From NCBI RefSeq assembly GCF_004769575.1, contig NZ_RQGA01000003.1, forward strand, positions 248,001 to 312,000: a DNA stretch of 64,000 nucleotides, in the 5' to 3' direction. The translations under genes and the position numbers were made by a program. Under the pieces are notes generated by a model, which saw only the letters and a list, made by a program, of their open reading frames with translations, ran no database searches and had not been told where the DNA came from. This DNA is from Leptospira perdikensis. GTDB taxonomy: Bacteria > Spirochaetota > Leptospiria > Leptospirales > Leptospiraceae. Position 1 is the first letter of the stretch, and every line of letters begins with the position of its first letter. Shown here piece by piece: positions 16,451 through 25,665 of this stretch.

Positions 16451-17167
16451 TTATCCTATCCACCACCTGATCACAACTGCCGCTAGTCCACCACCCACTA
16501 ACGGAATGACCACGGGGAGCCATGCATACTTCCAATTTGAATTTCCTTTGTTGGGGATTGGCAATAACCAATGTGCGATCCTTGGGCCTAAGTCACGTGC
16601 GGGGTTAATCGCATAACCAGTGGTGCCACCTAGCGAAAAACCAATGGCCCAAACAAGTAGTCCTACGAAACCAGTCCCAGCGATACCTTCTGCTCCACCA
16701 TTTAACGGAGAAAAGATGGCGTGGATTCCTAGGATCAGGAGAAATGTTCCAAGTCCTTCACTGATGACATTGGAGACCGTATGTTTGATGGCCGGTGATG
16801 TAGAGAACACGGCTAGAATGGTTCCAGAATCTTTGGTTTCTTTCCAATGAGGAAGGTAGTGCAAATATACGAGAGTGGCTCCGAGGGCAGCACCGGCGAT
16901 TTGGGCTAGGCTATAGGGGAGAAAATTCGAAAAATCACCGGATTGAATACAAACCGAAAGGGTGACAGCAGGGTTCAAATGGGCACCGGGGCTTCCCAAA
17001 GCTTTTGCTACCAGTACGCCAAAACAAACGGCTAAGGCCCAAGCTGTTGTGATGGTGATCCATCCGCTGTCTTTTGCCTTTGACTTTTCTAATAAAACGC
17101 CGGCGACCACACCGTCACCAAGTAGAATGAGAACGGCAGTACCAAAAAATTCTCCAACAAGTTCCAA
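16451..17167 (-). CDS. glpF: MIP family channel, glycerol facilitator/aquaporin
   Basis: About 239 residues with six membrane helices and two half-helix signatures: NPAVTLSVC in the first half and NPARDLGPRIAHW in the second. The Asp after NPAR is typical of glycerol-type channels. The frame stays open to a TTG at 17254, but TTG 17167 is chosen. It is preceded by AAAGGGGG at a 6-nt spacing and gives the usual family start LELVGEFFGTAVLILLGDG. It should pass glycerol and small solutes across the inner membrane. No glpK or glpD lies nearby; the gene next door is a malic enzyme on the other strand. Confidence 0.88.
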   Translation of the reverse strand: MELVGEFFGTAVLILLGDGVVAGVLLEKSKAKDSGWITITTAWALAVCFGVLVAKALGSPGAHLNPAVTLSVCIQSGDFSNFLPYSLAQIAGAALGATLVYLHYLPHWKETKDSGTILAVFSTSPAIKHTVSNVISEGLGTFLLILGIHAIFSPLNGGAEGIAGTGFVGLLVWAIGFSLGGTTGYAINPARDLGPRIAHWLLPIPNKGNSNWKYAWLPVVIPLVGGGLAAVVIRWWIG

Positions 17168-17302
17168 ATTAAGCCCCCTTTGGCTTTTCGTAAGGACTTT
17201 ATCTAAAGGGACATAGAACCAGCCGCAACCATTTTTGGACGAGCATTCCTCCAATTTATTCTAGGATTTTCCGTTGAATCATAAATCGTGGGAAAATAGA
17301 CC

Positions 17303-18595
17303 ATGAAACAAAGCGCACTTGAGTATCACTCTAGGTTTCCGAAAGGAAAAACCAAAGTAGTTCCGACAAAACCAACGGAGAACAGTTACGACCTGTCCTT
17401 GGCCTACTCACCGGGAGTCGCTTACCCTTGCCTCGAAATTGAAAAACAACCAGAACTCGTTTATGAGTACACAAACCGAGGAAATTTAGTCGGAATCATC
17501 ACCAATGGAACTGCAATTTTAGGTCTTGGCAACATTGGAGCTTCCGCTGGAAAACCAGTGATGGAAGGAAAGGCAGTTTTATTCAAAAAATTTGCTGGCA
17601 TCGATGTCTTTGATATCGAAATCAACGAAACAGATCCTGAAAAATTCATTACCATTGTAAAAGCCCTTGAACCAACGTTTGGTGGTATCAACTTGGAAGA
17701 TATCCGTGCTCCGGAATGTTTTCATATAGAAAAAACTTTAGATGAAAGTATGAAGATTCCTGTTTTTCATGATGACCAACATGGAACTGCTATCATCTCC
17801 ACTGCTGCACTACTCAATTCATTAGAACTCACTGGTAAAAAAGCTGGTAACATCAAAGTTGTGATCAATGGAGCAGGTGCTGCTGCCATTTCCATTGCTG
17901 AGATGTTAACACATATCGGAGTCAAACATGAATCTATTTTTATGTTGGATTCACGTGGTGTCATCAATCACAAACGAGCCAATCTTCATGAAACCAAGTT
18001 ACCTTTTGTTCGCAAAACTGATGCAGAAACATTAGAAGATATTTTTCCTGGAACCGATTTGTTTATTGGTGTTTCTGTTGCGAATGTAGTGACTGAAGCA
18101 ATGGTAAAAACAATGGCTGACAAACCAATTATGTTTGCTCTTGCCAATCCCGATCCAGAAATTCCTTATCCCGATGCCAAACAAGCAAGGCCAGATTTGA
18201 TTATGGCAACGGGTCGGAGTGATTATCCTAACCAAGTTAATAATGTACTTGGATTTCCATTTATCTTTCGCGGTGCTCTTGATGTTCGTGCAAAAGTAGT
18301 GAATATGGAAATGAAGTTAGCTGCAGCTTATGCTTTAAGTGAACTAACTAAACTTCCAGTTCCTATCGAAGTATCAGAAGCTTACAACGAAAAAGAAATT
18401 CGATTTGGTGCCGATTATATCATTCCAAAACCTTTGGACTCAAGAGTTCTTTACCATGTGGCTCCCGCAGTGGCAGAAGCCGCTGTTAAAACAGGTGTGA
18501 ACCAGGTTGAGTATCCAGGCCGCGAAGCTTATGTAAAGTTTTTGGAATCGATCATGGCCCAACAACAAGAGCCAATCAGCGCTTTAGAAATCTAA
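17303..18595 (+). CDS. NAD(P)-dependent malic enzyme
   Basis: A 430-residue decarboxylating malate dehydrogenase. The N-terminal catalytic domain has [63 protein letters not shown] (metal ligands) and [10 protein letters not shown]. The NAD(P) domain has [16 protein letters not shown] and later [11 protein letters not shown]. Length equals the catalytic part alone; the C-terminal phosphotransacetylase-like domain of long MaeB proteins is absent. It converts malate to pyruvate and CO2, linking the TCA cycle to pyruvate and often supplying NADPH. It is a single gene flanked by opposite-strand genes. Confidence 0.95.
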   Translation: MKQSALEYHSRFPKGKTKVVPTKPTENSYDLSLAYSPGVAYPCLEIEKQPELVYEYTNRGNLVGIITNGTAILGLGNIGASAGKPVMEGKAVLFKKFAGIDVFDIEINETDPEKFITIVKALEPTFGGINLEDIRAPECFHIEKTLDESMKIPVFHDDQHGTAIISTAALLNSLELTGKKAGNIKVVINGAGAAAISIAEMLTHIGVKHESIFMLDSRGVINHKRANLHETKLPFVRKTDAETLEDIFPGTDLFIGVSVANVVTEAMVKTMADKPIMFALANPDPEIPYPDAKQARPDLIMATGRSDYPNQVNNVLGFPFIFRGALDVRAKVVNMEMKLAAAYALSELTKLPVPIEVSEAYNEKEIRFGADYIIPKPLDSRVLYHVAPAVAEAAVKTGVNQVEYPGREAYVKFLESIMAQQQEPISALEI

Positions 18596-18665
18596 ATACA
18601 AAGAATTTCAGATTCAAAGTGGTTTCTATGTTTTGTAACATAAAAATCTAAAACTTTGTATTTAG
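18594..18665. terminator. Imperfect long stem between convergent genes
   Basis: The run AAATACAAAG...CAGATT at about 18594-18614 is nearly complementary to AATCTAAAACTTTGTATTT at about 18646-18665. The stem lies between the stops of malic enzyme and the DoxX gene. It probably acts as a bidirectional terminator, though the stem is AT-rich. Confidence 0.4.
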
Positions 18666-18672
18666 TTTAGTA

Positions 18673-19116
18673 TTACTTAACTTTATGAGCAATCCAGCTA
18701 TCAATTGCTAGGTGGCCGCCGCCAGAAATCATTAGAATTACTGCAATTCCAATGGCTAAGATATGGTATTCAAATCCTTCACCAGCTTGTTGGTTGAACC
18801 AATTCATAAAAAAGCCGTTTTTTCTCACATAAATCGCAGCTCCGATCATGGTAAGTGCAATTCCCAACGAAGAAATTCTTGTGAACAGTCCCAAAATTAA
18901 CCCCAGGGCACCAAAGGATTCTGACACAATGACTAAAAAACCTATGGCATACGGGATTCCTTCCGATTTAAAAAAATCTAAAGTTGCAGAAAACCCATAC
19001 CCTCCAAACCATCCGCATAATTTCTGTAATCCATGTGGTAAAATCACAAGACCTAAAACCAATCTCAGTAAGGTAAAAAACCAACTTGTTTCTGTGTAGA
19101 ATAACTTTTCTAACAT
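18673..19116 (-). CDS. DoxX family membrane protein
   Basis: A 147-residue protein with four membrane helices and the DoxX hallmark sequences: LRLVLGLVILPHGLQKLCGWFGG, FLVIVSESFGALGLILGLFTRISSLGIALTMIGAA and GFEYHILAIGIAVILMISGGGHLAIDSW. DoxX/SURF4-like proteins sit in the inner membrane and often associate with redox or thiol-stress functions, without a defined reaction. An AraC regulator gene on the same strand ends 69 bp upstream and starts near 20.1 kb. Confidence 0.9.
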   Translation of the reverse strand: MLEKLFYTETSWFFTLLRLVLGLVILPHGLQKLCGWFGGYGFSATLDFFKSEGIPYAIGFLVIVSESFGALGLILGLFTRISSLGIALTMIGAAIYVRKNGFFMNWFNQQAGEGFEYHILAIGIAVILMISGGGHLAIDSWIAHKVK

Positions 19117-19184
19117 TCCATTCTCCTTGATGTGTTTTATCTTACGGAAAAACAGAAAGTTAGTAAATGGAGAGAATTTGATTT

Positions 19185-20084
19185 TTATGGTAGTTTTCGT
19201 TTCAGCCGTCTAAAATTTTCTGGTGAGTTGTCTGTATGATTTTTAAAAAATTTACTAAAGTAGGAATTATCTATAAATCCCAAGGTCAAAGCAATTTGAT
19301 TGATATTCAAATCAGAATGAATTAACAGCCGTTTGATTTCCAAAACCAATCTTTCTTGGATGATTGCCTTTGCTGATTTTCCATATTGTTTTTGGCAAAG
19401 TTGGTTTAAATTTCCTGAGGATGTCCCAATTTGTTTTGCATAATAGGAAGTTGTTTTTTGGTCTTTGAAATGATTTTCCAATAACCGAAAAAAATCCCTT
19501 AACTTAGAAGCAACGGTAACATTGTCAGTAAAGGATGAATTAAACTCTTTTAATGATTGTTGCAAAACCAATTGAATCAAAAGGAAAGTCATAGAAGAAT
19601 CAGATTTTGTATTTTTTTCTACGAGTAATCTTTCAAAATCTTTTTTGAATTGGTCTCCATCTTGGATGGTAAGTTTAGAATTTTCATTTCCCAATTGGAA
19701 AAATGGATAGTTTTGAAAACTGGTGACTTGTCCTCCATGTTCGGAGAGGTAATCTGGATAAATCTTCAATGCAAAACCTTTTACTGGTTTGGAAAAAGTC
19801 CAGGAATGCACTTGGCCCGGTCTTAAGAAAAAAAGACTGTTTTCTGTAATCGAATGGGAATGGAAGTCGATGGAGTGGATCCCTTGTCCTTCTGTAAAAT
19901 AAAACAAGGCATAATAGGAATGTCTATGGGAACTATCAAAGTCCTGAAATTCATTTGGCAATTCTTCTAATCGACCGGCATAATAATAAGGATTTTTATC
20001 ATCCTCATGAACATCTGTTAAGTGGATCATGGGAATGTTTTTGATTTCAGTTGGCATCTTAGCTGGAGAATTTAGAGTTTTCAT
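19185..20084 (-). CDS. AraC family transcriptional regulator (cupin sensor)
   Basis: About 299 residues. The N-terminal half is a cupin-like sensor (HSYYALFYFTEGQGIHSIDFHSHSITENSLFFLRPGQVHSW). The C-terminal hundred residues are an AraC helix-turn-helix pair (SYYAKQIGTSSGNLNQLCQKQYGKSAKAIIQERLVLEIKRLL, then NINQIALTLGFIDNSYFSKFFKNHTDNSPENFR). The frame opens at a TTG (20102); ATG 20084 is taken, and ATG 20057 remains possible because no clear ribosome site marks either. It precedes the DoxX gene on the same strand and may regulate it; the effector is unknown. Confidence 0.88.
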   Translation of the reverse strand: MKTLNSPAKMPTEIKNIPMIHLTDVHEDDKNPYYYAGRLEELPNEFQDFDSSHRHSYYALFYFTEGQGIHSIDFHSHSITENSLFFLRPGQVHSWTFSKPVKGFALKIYPDYLSEHGGQVTSFQNYPFFQLGNENSKLTIQDGDQFKKDFERLLVEKNTKSDSSMTFLLIQLVLQQSLKEFNSSFTDNVTVASKLRDFFRLLENHFKDQKTTSYYAKQIGTSSGNLNQLCQKQYGKSAKAIIQERLVLEIKRLLIHSDLNINQIALTLGFIDNSYFSKFFKNHTDNSPENFRRLKRKLP

Positions 20085-20254
20085 TTTGGAAGTTGGATTC
20101 AAGTCACAACCTATCCACCTAAATCCAGAGGATTCGAATCGTAAAAGATGCGGATAGCGGTATTTTCCCTTTGGGGAGAATTCCCTGGAATTGAATCGTA
20201 AATGGGACTACGAAAAAAATCTAAAAAAAATCGATTTTCCCCTAGAAAAAGTAC

Positions 20255-20302
20255 TTGTCTTAATTTGTGCAACGCACATAACTGTGTTGTGCATTGCACA
20301 AA
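20255..20302 (+). promoter_or_regulatory. Phasin promoter with TGCA-rich palindromic operator
   Basis: A TTGTCT -35 (20255-20260) and CATAAC -10 (20277-20282), 16 bp apart, lie about 45 bp before the phasin ATG. TTTGTGCAA (20264-20272) and TTGCACAAA (20294-20302) are perfect inverse complements, with further TGCA and GTGTTGTGC half-sites between them. The palindrome overlaps the -10. TGCA-rich sites are where PhaR-type repressors control phasin genes in other bacteria; that link is inferred. Confidence 0.55.
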
Positions 20303-20326
20303 TAGGTGAAAACCAGGAGCTAAATT

Positions 20327-20698
20327 ATGGAAAAACAAATCATGGACATTCTTAACGCAGGTATCGGACTTTTCCAATCAGGAAAAGAAGGTCTTGAAAA
20401 AGCAAAAACTCAGTTGGAAACAACTTATAACGAATTAGTATCCAAAGGTGCTTTGGACAACACGGAAGATTCTGTAAAGATTCGCCAATCCGTTGACAAA
20501 ATCCTAACAGACATTAAAGAATTCTCTAGTGTTGCTGGAAAAAACTACGACGAAACTCGTTCTAAAATCGTAGACAACTACAACAAAATTGCAGAAGAAA
20601 TCAAAGCAAAAATGCCTGAAGGAAAAATCGAATCCGTAAAAGCAAAAATCAATGAAGTTGCGGAATCTATCAAAAAAACAGGTGCTGTAAAAGCATAA
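20327..20698 (+). CDS. Phasin-related protein
   Basis: A 123-residue, highly charged, all-helical protein with heptad character throughout ([38 protein letters not shown], then [16 protein letters not shown] and [15 protein letters not shown]). This matches the short phasin-related proteins annotated in Leptospira. Phasins coat polyhydroxyalkanoate granules, but in this genus the role may be different or structural. AGGAG lies 8 nt before the ATG. A strong promoter with a palindromic site precedes it and a strong terminator follows, so it is a tightly controlled, probably abundant single-gene transcript. Confidence 0.8.
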   Translation: MEKQIMDILNAGIGLFQSGKEGLEKAKTQLETTYNELVSKGALDNTEDSVKIRQSVDKILTDIKEFSSVAGKNYDETRSKIVDNYNKIAEEIKAKMPEGKIESVKAKINEVAESIKKTGAVKA

Positions 20699-20716
20699 GT
20701 TTCTTTAAAGAAGAGG

Positions 20717-20740
20717 AGGTCGGAATCCCGACCTTTTCTC
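20717..20740 (+). terminator. Rho-independent terminator of phasin gene
   Basis: AGGTCGG (20717-20723) and CCGACCT (20728-20734) form a perfect 7-bp stem with a 4-nt loop. It is followed by TTTCTCTTTTC, a classic intrinsic terminator 18 nt after the stop. Confidence 0.9.
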
Positions 20741-20872
20741 TTTTCTTTATCTTTCATTCATTTCTTAAAACTCTCACTTTAAACATCTAAACCTCCTATC
20801 TCACTCACTTCAATTTCATCAGATTCACTTTCCCTATTGACAGATGATTCTTTTCACTTCATCCTGGAATCA

Positions 20873-21709
20873 ATGTTTCGTTTCTATCTATCATTCATTT
20901 TTATTTCTTTATTTTCTATCTCTTGTTCTTTAGCCGACTTACGTCCTCCCACCTTACAAAAAGAAGGTTTGAATCCTGATTTAAAGAAAAAGGGATTATC
21001 GATCATTACAAGCCCACCTGTGAAAGAACTCACACCTGGCGATTGGAAAGGTTACAAACAAATCCAATTCGTTTTGAAAGATGTTTGGCATTCTAAGTTT
21101 GTTCGATTTTTTACACCCATCAAAGAACCAGAACAAAGACTCCGTGTGTATTTGGATTTTGAAAAAGACGCTATGGAAGTGGAATTTCTTGGTGGTGAAA
21201 AAAAAGGTCTCATCCTTGGTCTTGTTAAAAAAGATGCCTACCAAATTGCTGCTGATACAGGGAAAGTTTTTACGGGCGACGATGAGGTTCGGGTCTATTT
21301 AGAATCTCTTCGTTTGTATCTAACACTCCCTTGGCGACTTACCGAATATCCTATCATTCAGTACGCAGGCCCTGTTCAAAAATTAGGCCAAGATTATGAA
21401 GTGGTTTATTTTACATCCGTCCAAACAAATGCCACTCCCGACACAGACCAATACGTTGGTTACTTTGAAAAAACAAGTGGTGCCTTAGAATGGATGGAGT
21501 TTACTTACCGCGAACTTTTTAGTTTCTACAAAGGTGTGATCAAATACGGATACTATGAAGTTTGGAACGACAAACAATATCCCAGACGAATTAGTATTTT
21601 AGATCGTTTTGATGATCCTGACTTTGTTCACGAAATTCGAATTGAAAAAATAGAAATTCCCAAACAACCAATGGAAGAAGAAGATAAGGTATTGGAATTA
21701 CCGGAATAG
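20873..21709 (+). CDS. Hypothetical lipoprotein
   Basis: About 278 residues starting MFRFYLSFIFISLFSISC, a signal peptide with lipobox Cys18 followed by SLADLRPP. An in-frame TTG at 20837 would add twelve residues before the signal peptide and is rejected. The mature protein has YLDFEKDAMEVEFLGGEKKGLILGL, YEVVYFTSVQTN and YVGYFEKTSGALEWMEFTYREL, a beta-rich pattern. No known domain is recognised. It is a single gene between the phasin terminator and another lipoprotein gene. Confidence 0.75.
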   Translation: MFRFYLSFIFISLFSISCSLADLRPPTLQKEGLNPDLKKKGLSIITSPPVKELTPGDWKGYKQIQFVLKDVWHSKFVRFFTPIKEPEQRLRVYLDFEKDAMEVEFLGGEKKGLILGLVKKDAYQIAADTGKVFTGDDEVRVYLESLRLYLTLPWRLTEYPIIQYAGPVQKLGQDYEVVYFTSVQTNATPDTDQYVGYFEKTSGALEWMEFTYRELFSFYKGVIKYGYYEVWNDKQYPRRISILDRFDDPDFVHEIRIEKIEIPKQPMEEEDKVLELPE

Positions 21710-21762
21710 GGGAGTTTTGGTGTTTATTGAAATAGTTCACACCTAACTCCGAGTAAAATGCT

Positions 21763-22464
21763 GTGAAAAAAACCTTATTTTTAGTATTTTTGTTTTTATT
21801 GGATTGTAACAAACCAACGGAAACTGCGTTCAGTGGAGAGAAATCGAATCCTATATCACCTCCTACAAAACAAGAAGAGGAAATTGATAAATTATGTGTA
21901 AACGCCGAATCAGGACTTAGGATTCGGGATCAACCAACAACTGATTCTGAAAAAATAAATCTTATCCCTTACCAAACAATACTCCCAATATATGAATTTT
22001 CGAGGGAATACACAAAGATTGGTAACGTAGAAGCAAGATGGGCAAAAGTTAAATTCAACGATCGGTTTGGATGGGCCTTTGAAGGGTTCCTTTCTTGGGA
22101 TTGCCACGATCATGGTATCAATCAAGGCCAAAGAATTACTAACAAGGATTTGGTTGGTCGCTGGTGGGATCCATCAAATAAAGATACATATTATATCGAA
22201 TTTTCAGAATATGGGGTGTATTCTGCTTATTTTTTTGGAGGTTGTGATGAGGGCGGATGCAATTCAGATTCAGAGTCAGGAGAATGGCAATTTAAACATA
22301 ACTTCATCTACATGAAAGCTGGAATTCACAAATTCAAGGCACCCATTAGCTACATTTATTACATTGAAAATGGAAAGTTAGAATCACTCGATTCTGAACA
22401 TTCTATTTTAGAAAATTATAGTAGTGAAAGTATATCTGGTTGGGTTAAAGGAAAAGCTAAATAA
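21763..22464 (+). CDS. SH3-domain lipoprotein
   Basis: A 233-residue protein with GTG start at 21763 and signal MKKTLFLVFLFLLDC, Cys15 being the probable lipidation site. Residues about 45-110 form a bacterial SH3b domain (CVNAESGLRIRDQPTTDSEKI, WAKVKFNDRFGWAFEGFL). Such domains bind peptidoglycan or peptides in the envelope. The C-terminal half (DLVGRWWDPSNKDTYYIEFSEYGVYSAYF) resembles a small lipocalin-like or DUF-type beta domain with a GGCDEGGCNSD cysteine pair. It ends at a terminator shared with the convergent tonB gene. Confidence 0.75.
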   Translation: MKKTLFLVFLFLLDCNKPTETAFSGEKSNPISPPTKQEEEIDKLCVNAESGLRIRDQPTTDSEKINLIPYQTILPIYEFSREYTKIGNVEARWAKVKFNDRFGWAFEGFLSWDCHDHGINQGQRITNKDLVGRWWDPSNKDTYYIEFSEYGVYSAYFFGGCDEGGCNSDSESGEWQFKHNFIYMKAGIHKFKAPISYIYYIENGKLESLDSEHSILENYSSESISGWVKGKAK

Positions 22465-22500
22465 CCACTACTAAAGTTTGTTAGCAGTGGTTGTTTCTTT
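22463..22500. terminator. Terminator between convergent SH3 lipoprotein and tonB genes
   Basis: AACCACT (22463-22469) pairs with AGTGGTT (22486-22492), with an inner TAA/TTA extension. TGTTTCTTT follows on the plus strand. It overlaps the stop codon of the SH3 lipoprotein gene. Confidence 0.7.
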
Positions 22501-23095
22501 AATTCAACGTAAATCGAATCGGAACGAGCACTTTTACTGTGATGGCTTTCCCTTCTAAGATAGAGGGAGAAAACCGCTTCTTTCGGTAAACTTTGATAGC
22601 TTCTTCTTCGAGTCCACCACCTAACTGTTTTCCTACGGATCTTACTCGTAAAACTTCGCCTGTGTTTCCAATGATGACTTCTAAAGTCATAGTTCCTGTA
22701 ACACCCAGAGCTTTTGCATCAGAAGTATATTCAGGTCGAACATTAGGGGATAAATCAACAGGTGATGTGGCACCAGAAACAATTGGATCCGAAGCTCCAG
22801 CGATACGCGGGTCTTCTTTTTTATCTTCTTTTTCTTTATCGGTAAGATCAAAATCCCCATCAGTTGGTTTGGAATCAGTAGATGGTTCTTGGATTTGGAC
22901 GTTGTCGATGAAGGCTACTTCTTCCACAAGGTCATCCAAACTATCTGTATCCAAATGAGGAGTGAACCAAAAAAGAATGATGATGGCTTGGAGAAACGCT
23001 GAAATCGCAAGACCGGTTTCAATTCGGTATCTGTCGATGAACCGATGGATCCTTTCTCGTTTGGATCTTTTATGTGTAACAACTGTTCCGTTCAC
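22499..23095 (-). CDS. tonB: Energy transducer TonB
   Basis: About 198 residues. GTG at 23095, one base after the ExbD stop, is chosen because AAGGGAAG lies just before it; the frame is open further up. It has a cytoplasmic lead, one membrane helix (TGLAISAFLQAIIILFWF), an acidic-basic spacer (residues about 75-110, with DLTDKEKEDKKED) and the C-terminal TonB domain (VTGTMTLEVIIGNTGEVLRVRSVGKQLGGG, then FSPSILEGKAITVKVLVPIRFTL). It conveys proton-motive energy from ExbB/ExbD to outer-membrane receptors for iron complexes, heme or cobalamin. Last gene of the exb-tonB set. Confidence 0.9.
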   Translation of the reverse strand: MNGTVVTHKRSKRERIHRFIDRYRIETGLAISAFLQAIIILFWFTPHLDTDSLDDLVEEVAFIDNVQIQEPSTDSKPTDGDFDLTDKEKEDKKEDPRIAGASDPIVSGATSPVDLSPNVRPEYTSDAKALGVTGTMTLEVIIGNTGEVLRVRSVGKQLGGGLEEEAIKVYRKKRFSPSILEGKAITVKVLVPIRFTLN

Positions 23096-23096
23096 G

Positions 23097-23519
23097 TTAC
23101 TTCCCTTGTAATCCGCCACCTTGGGTGGTCTTGGTGACAAGGGAAACCTTTAAGGCCCCAATTTCTCTGAGGGTTTCGAACACACTATCTAACTCTTCGT
23201 AAGTTAAATCTTGATCCGCATGGATCAAAACTTTCAAGTCCGGTGTGGTAGAAAGTTTTGCGCGAATTTCACTCATGGCTTCGTTTAGTTCCATTTTTAC
23301 AGAGTTGAAATAGACAGTTCTCTTTTCATCAGCAGTTAGATAAAGATTGGCAATCTTTTTGTTTAACTGTTCTCCACCAGGAACATCTGGTAGATTGATG
23401 GGAAGGTCTGGATCCGAATCCAATACGGAGGTTACCATAAAGAACACGAGAAGTAAGAAGGCAATGTCTGCCATCGAACTTACGGGAACTGAAGGTGCGA
23501 CTCTCTTTCTTCGTAACAT
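23097..23519 (-). CDS. exbD: Biopolymer transporter ExbD (second copy)
   Basis: A 140-residue protein with one N-terminal membrane helix, [20 protein letters not shown]. The Asp in MADIAFLLL is the essential proton-carrying residue of ExbD/TolR. The periplasmic part includes [14 protein letters not shown] and [24 protein letters not shown], normal for the family. It lies 1 nt after the first ExbD stop and 1 nt before tonB. Two different ExbD proteins in one TonB cluster usually form a heteromeric stator. Confidence 0.93.
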   Translation of the reverse strand: MLRRKRVAPSVPVSSMADIAFLLLVFFMVTSVLDSDPDLPINLPDVPGGEQLNKKIANLYLTADEKRTVYFNSVKMELNEAMSEIRAKLSTTPDLKVLIHADQDLTYEELDSVFETLREIGALKVSLVTKTTQGGGLQGK

Positions 23520-23520
23520 A

Positions 23521-23940
23521 TTATTTCTTCTTTCTCACTGAGATTTTTTCAAATCCACGTAATTGGACAGCTGATAAGGCATCCAACATCTTTGCATATT
23601 TGGTATCACCGGTTGTAACAATGAGCGCTAGTTTGTTTTTAAGATCCGGGATTTCCATTTGGTTTAGGTCATCACGAAATTCTTTTAAACTAGAATATTC
23701 TTTGGTTCCGAATGCTGTATTACGCATTTTGTATCTGTCTTGGGTTACCAAAATTTCATATACATTCTTACGTAAAAAAGGCTGAGGTTCGGATTGTTTG
23801 CGAGGAAGAGAAATGTTAAGTCCTTCCTTTACAAAGAATACAGCAGTCACCATAAAAAATACCAAGAGTAGAAAGGCAATATCCGACATAGATGCTGCCG
23901 ATATTTCCTCTAGTTCTTGTTTTTTCTTTAACTTAATCAT
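23521..23940 (-). CDS. exbD: Biopolymer transporter ExbD (first copy)
   Basis: A 139-residue ExbD. The membrane helix is [19 protein letters not shown], including the conserved Asp. Behind it come [38 protein letters not shown] and a periplasmic tail ending in [20 protein letters not shown]. It differs enough from the adjacent copy to be a paralogue with its own part in the complex. It lies 20 nt after exbB. Confidence 0.92.
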   Translation of the reverse strand: MIKLKKKQELEEISAASMSDIAFLLLVFFMVTAVFFVKEGLNISLPRKQSEPQPFLRKNVYEILVTQDRYKMRNTAFGTKEYSSLKEFRDDLNQMEIPDLKNKLALIVTTGDTKYAKMLDALSAVQLRGFEKISVRKKK

Positions 23941-23960
23941 GGTTAGTTACTTTCCGTAGT

Positions 23961-24800
23961 TTACGCTTTGTGACCGGCTTTGAGTTTTAAATATTCTTTG
24001 TAGATTTTGTTTGCAGCTTCTTCTACTTCAGAAGTAAAGAAAGCAACTCGACCTTGTAAGTATTGGTAGAATGTCATTGCAGGAATAGCAACGATAAGTC
24101 CAGCAGCAGTTGTGATTAACGCTTCTTTGATACCACCAGCAACCACTTTCGCGTTTACTTGGTCAGCATTCGCAATTGCATCAAATGCGTTGATCATACC
24201 AGATACAGTTCCGAGGAATCCAACGAGTGGTGCAATGGTAGAAACAGCAGAAAGAACTGTGAGACCTTTTTCGAGGAGTGTCATAACTTCACCAGCTTCT
24301 CTTTCAATACCAGATGCAAAAATCTCAGGATCGTTTTGAGAAACTTCCATACCATTTTTTAATACATCAGTAATTCGTTGGCCTTCGTTTGCTTTTAAGA
24401 AATCTTCAATACCTTTCATACCAGATGTATCAATTGCATCTTGTAAATCTTGGTTGTAACCTTTTCTCAAAAGTTTTGCTGTAAAGAAAAAGTAGATTCT
24501 TTCTAGAATTACACCAAATGCAACGATAGAAGAAAGAAGCAGTGGCCACATAGACCATCCACCAGTCAAAAACAAACTTACGAGTCCGATTTCAGATTCT
24601 TTTTGTGGTGCTTCGGCAGGAGCTTCTGCAACGGGAGCAGCAGTTTCAGTCGGAGTTTCCGCTGTTTGTGTAGATTCAGTTGTTGGTGCAGCAGGTGCTG
24701 TTTGTGCTTCGAGTTTTCCTGCAATAGTAAAGATTGTGATGAGGGCGATCACAAAAGACAAAGTGACTTTCGCTTTTGTCTGGTTACATGAAAATTTCAT
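23961..24800 (-). CDS. exbB: MotA/TolQ/ExbB proton channel protein
   Basis: About 279 residues. The frame opens at 24812, but the GGAG six bases before ATG 24800 marks the true start. A signal-like segment ([22 protein letters not shown]) is followed by a Pro/Ala/Thr/Glu-rich periplasmic stretch to about 70. Three membrane helices follow; the last two contain [26 protein letters not shown] and [27 protein letters not shown], the TolQ/ExbB hallmark. It forms the proton channel for ExbD and TonB. The periplasmic extension is common in multi-gene TonB systems. Confidence 0.93.
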   Translation of the reverse strand: MKFSCNQTKAKVTLSFVIALITIFTIAGKLEAQTAPAAPTTESTQTAETPTETAAPVAEAPAEAPQKESEIGLVSLFLTGGWSMWPLLLSSIVAFGVILERIYFFFTAKLLRKGYNQDLQDAIDTSGMKGIEDFLKANEGQRITDVLKNGMEVSQNDPEIFASGIEREAGEVMTLLEKGLTVLSAVSTIAPLVGFLGTVSGMINAFDAIANADQVNAKVVAGGIKEALITTAAGLIVAIPAMTFYQYLQGRVAFFTSEVEEAANKIYKEYLKLKAGHKA

Positions 24801-24885
24801 GAATGTCTCCATATCTAATTGATATGTTTCAAATCTAGAATATCCTTGTTACAAATAGATTACAGAGAAATGACAAAGAGGGAAA

Positions 24886-25662
24886 TTAGAATGAGGAAAA
24901 GATCTCTTTCAGTTTAGGAATTCCTTCTAGAAACAAAGCAGGACCTGGTTGTAATATAATACTTGGATCCATTTCAAAAATTTTGTTATTTTGGATGGCT
25001 GAAATGTTTTGCCATTCGGGTTTGTTTCGCACCCAATCCCAGTCCATAACTTTCCCACACCAAGAACCTACGTAAATATCGGGATTGGCATCTGTAACCT
25101 CTTCGGCCGTGATGATCCGGTCTTTGGCTAGTTTTCTGTCCTTTAGATGCGAAAAACTGTCTACTCCACCAGCAAGTTCGATTGCTTCGCTCACCCATTG
25201 GATTCCCGTGATGATGGGTTCGTCCCATTCTTGGAAGAATACTTTGGGTTTGTTTGTTTTGGATTCGTTTTCCTGTTTCCAAAGGGTGATCTGATTTTGC
25301 CATTCTTCGATGAGAGATTTTGCCTTTTCGGCTTGGCCCACAAGATTTCCTAGCATTTGCATATTGGATAGTATTTCAGAAATGGATCTTTGGTTGAAGA
25401 TTAGAACATTTAACCCTCGTTCAATGAGGTCTTTAGCAAGTTGGGATTGGATATCAGAAAAACCAATGACTAGGTCTGGTTCGAGGGCGGTTATTTTTTT
25501 CAGATTTCCACTGATAAAGGCAGAGACTTTTGTTTTTTCTTCCTTTGCCTTTGATGGTCTTTCCGTATAAACCGAAATTCCTACAATTCGCTTTTCTTCA
25601 CCTAACAGATACAACATCTCTGTTGGTTCTTCGGTCAAACAAATGATTCTTTCTGGACCCAT
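24886..25662 (-). CDS. BtuF/FhuD-like helical-backbone metal receptor without signal peptide
   Basis: A 258-residue periplasmic-binding-protein fold (PF01497 type): RIICLTEEPTEMLYLLGEEKRIVGISVYTERP, then KVSAFISGNLKKITALEPDLVIGF, a long linking helix, and PKVFFQEWDEPIITGIQWVSEAIELAGG. Unusually there is no signal peptide. The ATG is 3 nt after the TrkA stop and no room remains for one. Cytoplasmic BtuF-like proteins exist and may bind corrinoids or metals inside the cell. It lies between Ktr and exbB-exbD-exbD-tonB genes in the same direction, so a role in TonB-dependent corrinoid or siderophore use is plausible. Confidence 0.85.
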   Translation of the reverse strand: MGPERIICLTEEPTEMLYLLGEEKRIVGISVYTERPSKAKEEKTKVSAFISGNLKKITALEPDLVIGFSDIQSQLAKDLIERGLNVLIFNQRSISEILSNMQMLGNLVGQAEKAKSLIEEWQNQITLWKQENESKTNKPKVFFQEWDEPIITGIQWVSEAIELAGGVDSFSHLKDRKLAKDRIITAEEVTDANPDIYVGSWCGKVMDWDWVRNKPEWQNISAIQNNKIFEMDPSIILQPGPALFLEGIPKLKEIFSSF

Positions 25663-25665
25663 GGT

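Noticed and set aside
20111..20377. 88-codon minus-strand frame upstream of the phasin gene
   Set aside because: It runs through the promoter and start of the phasin gene on the other strand and has no domain.
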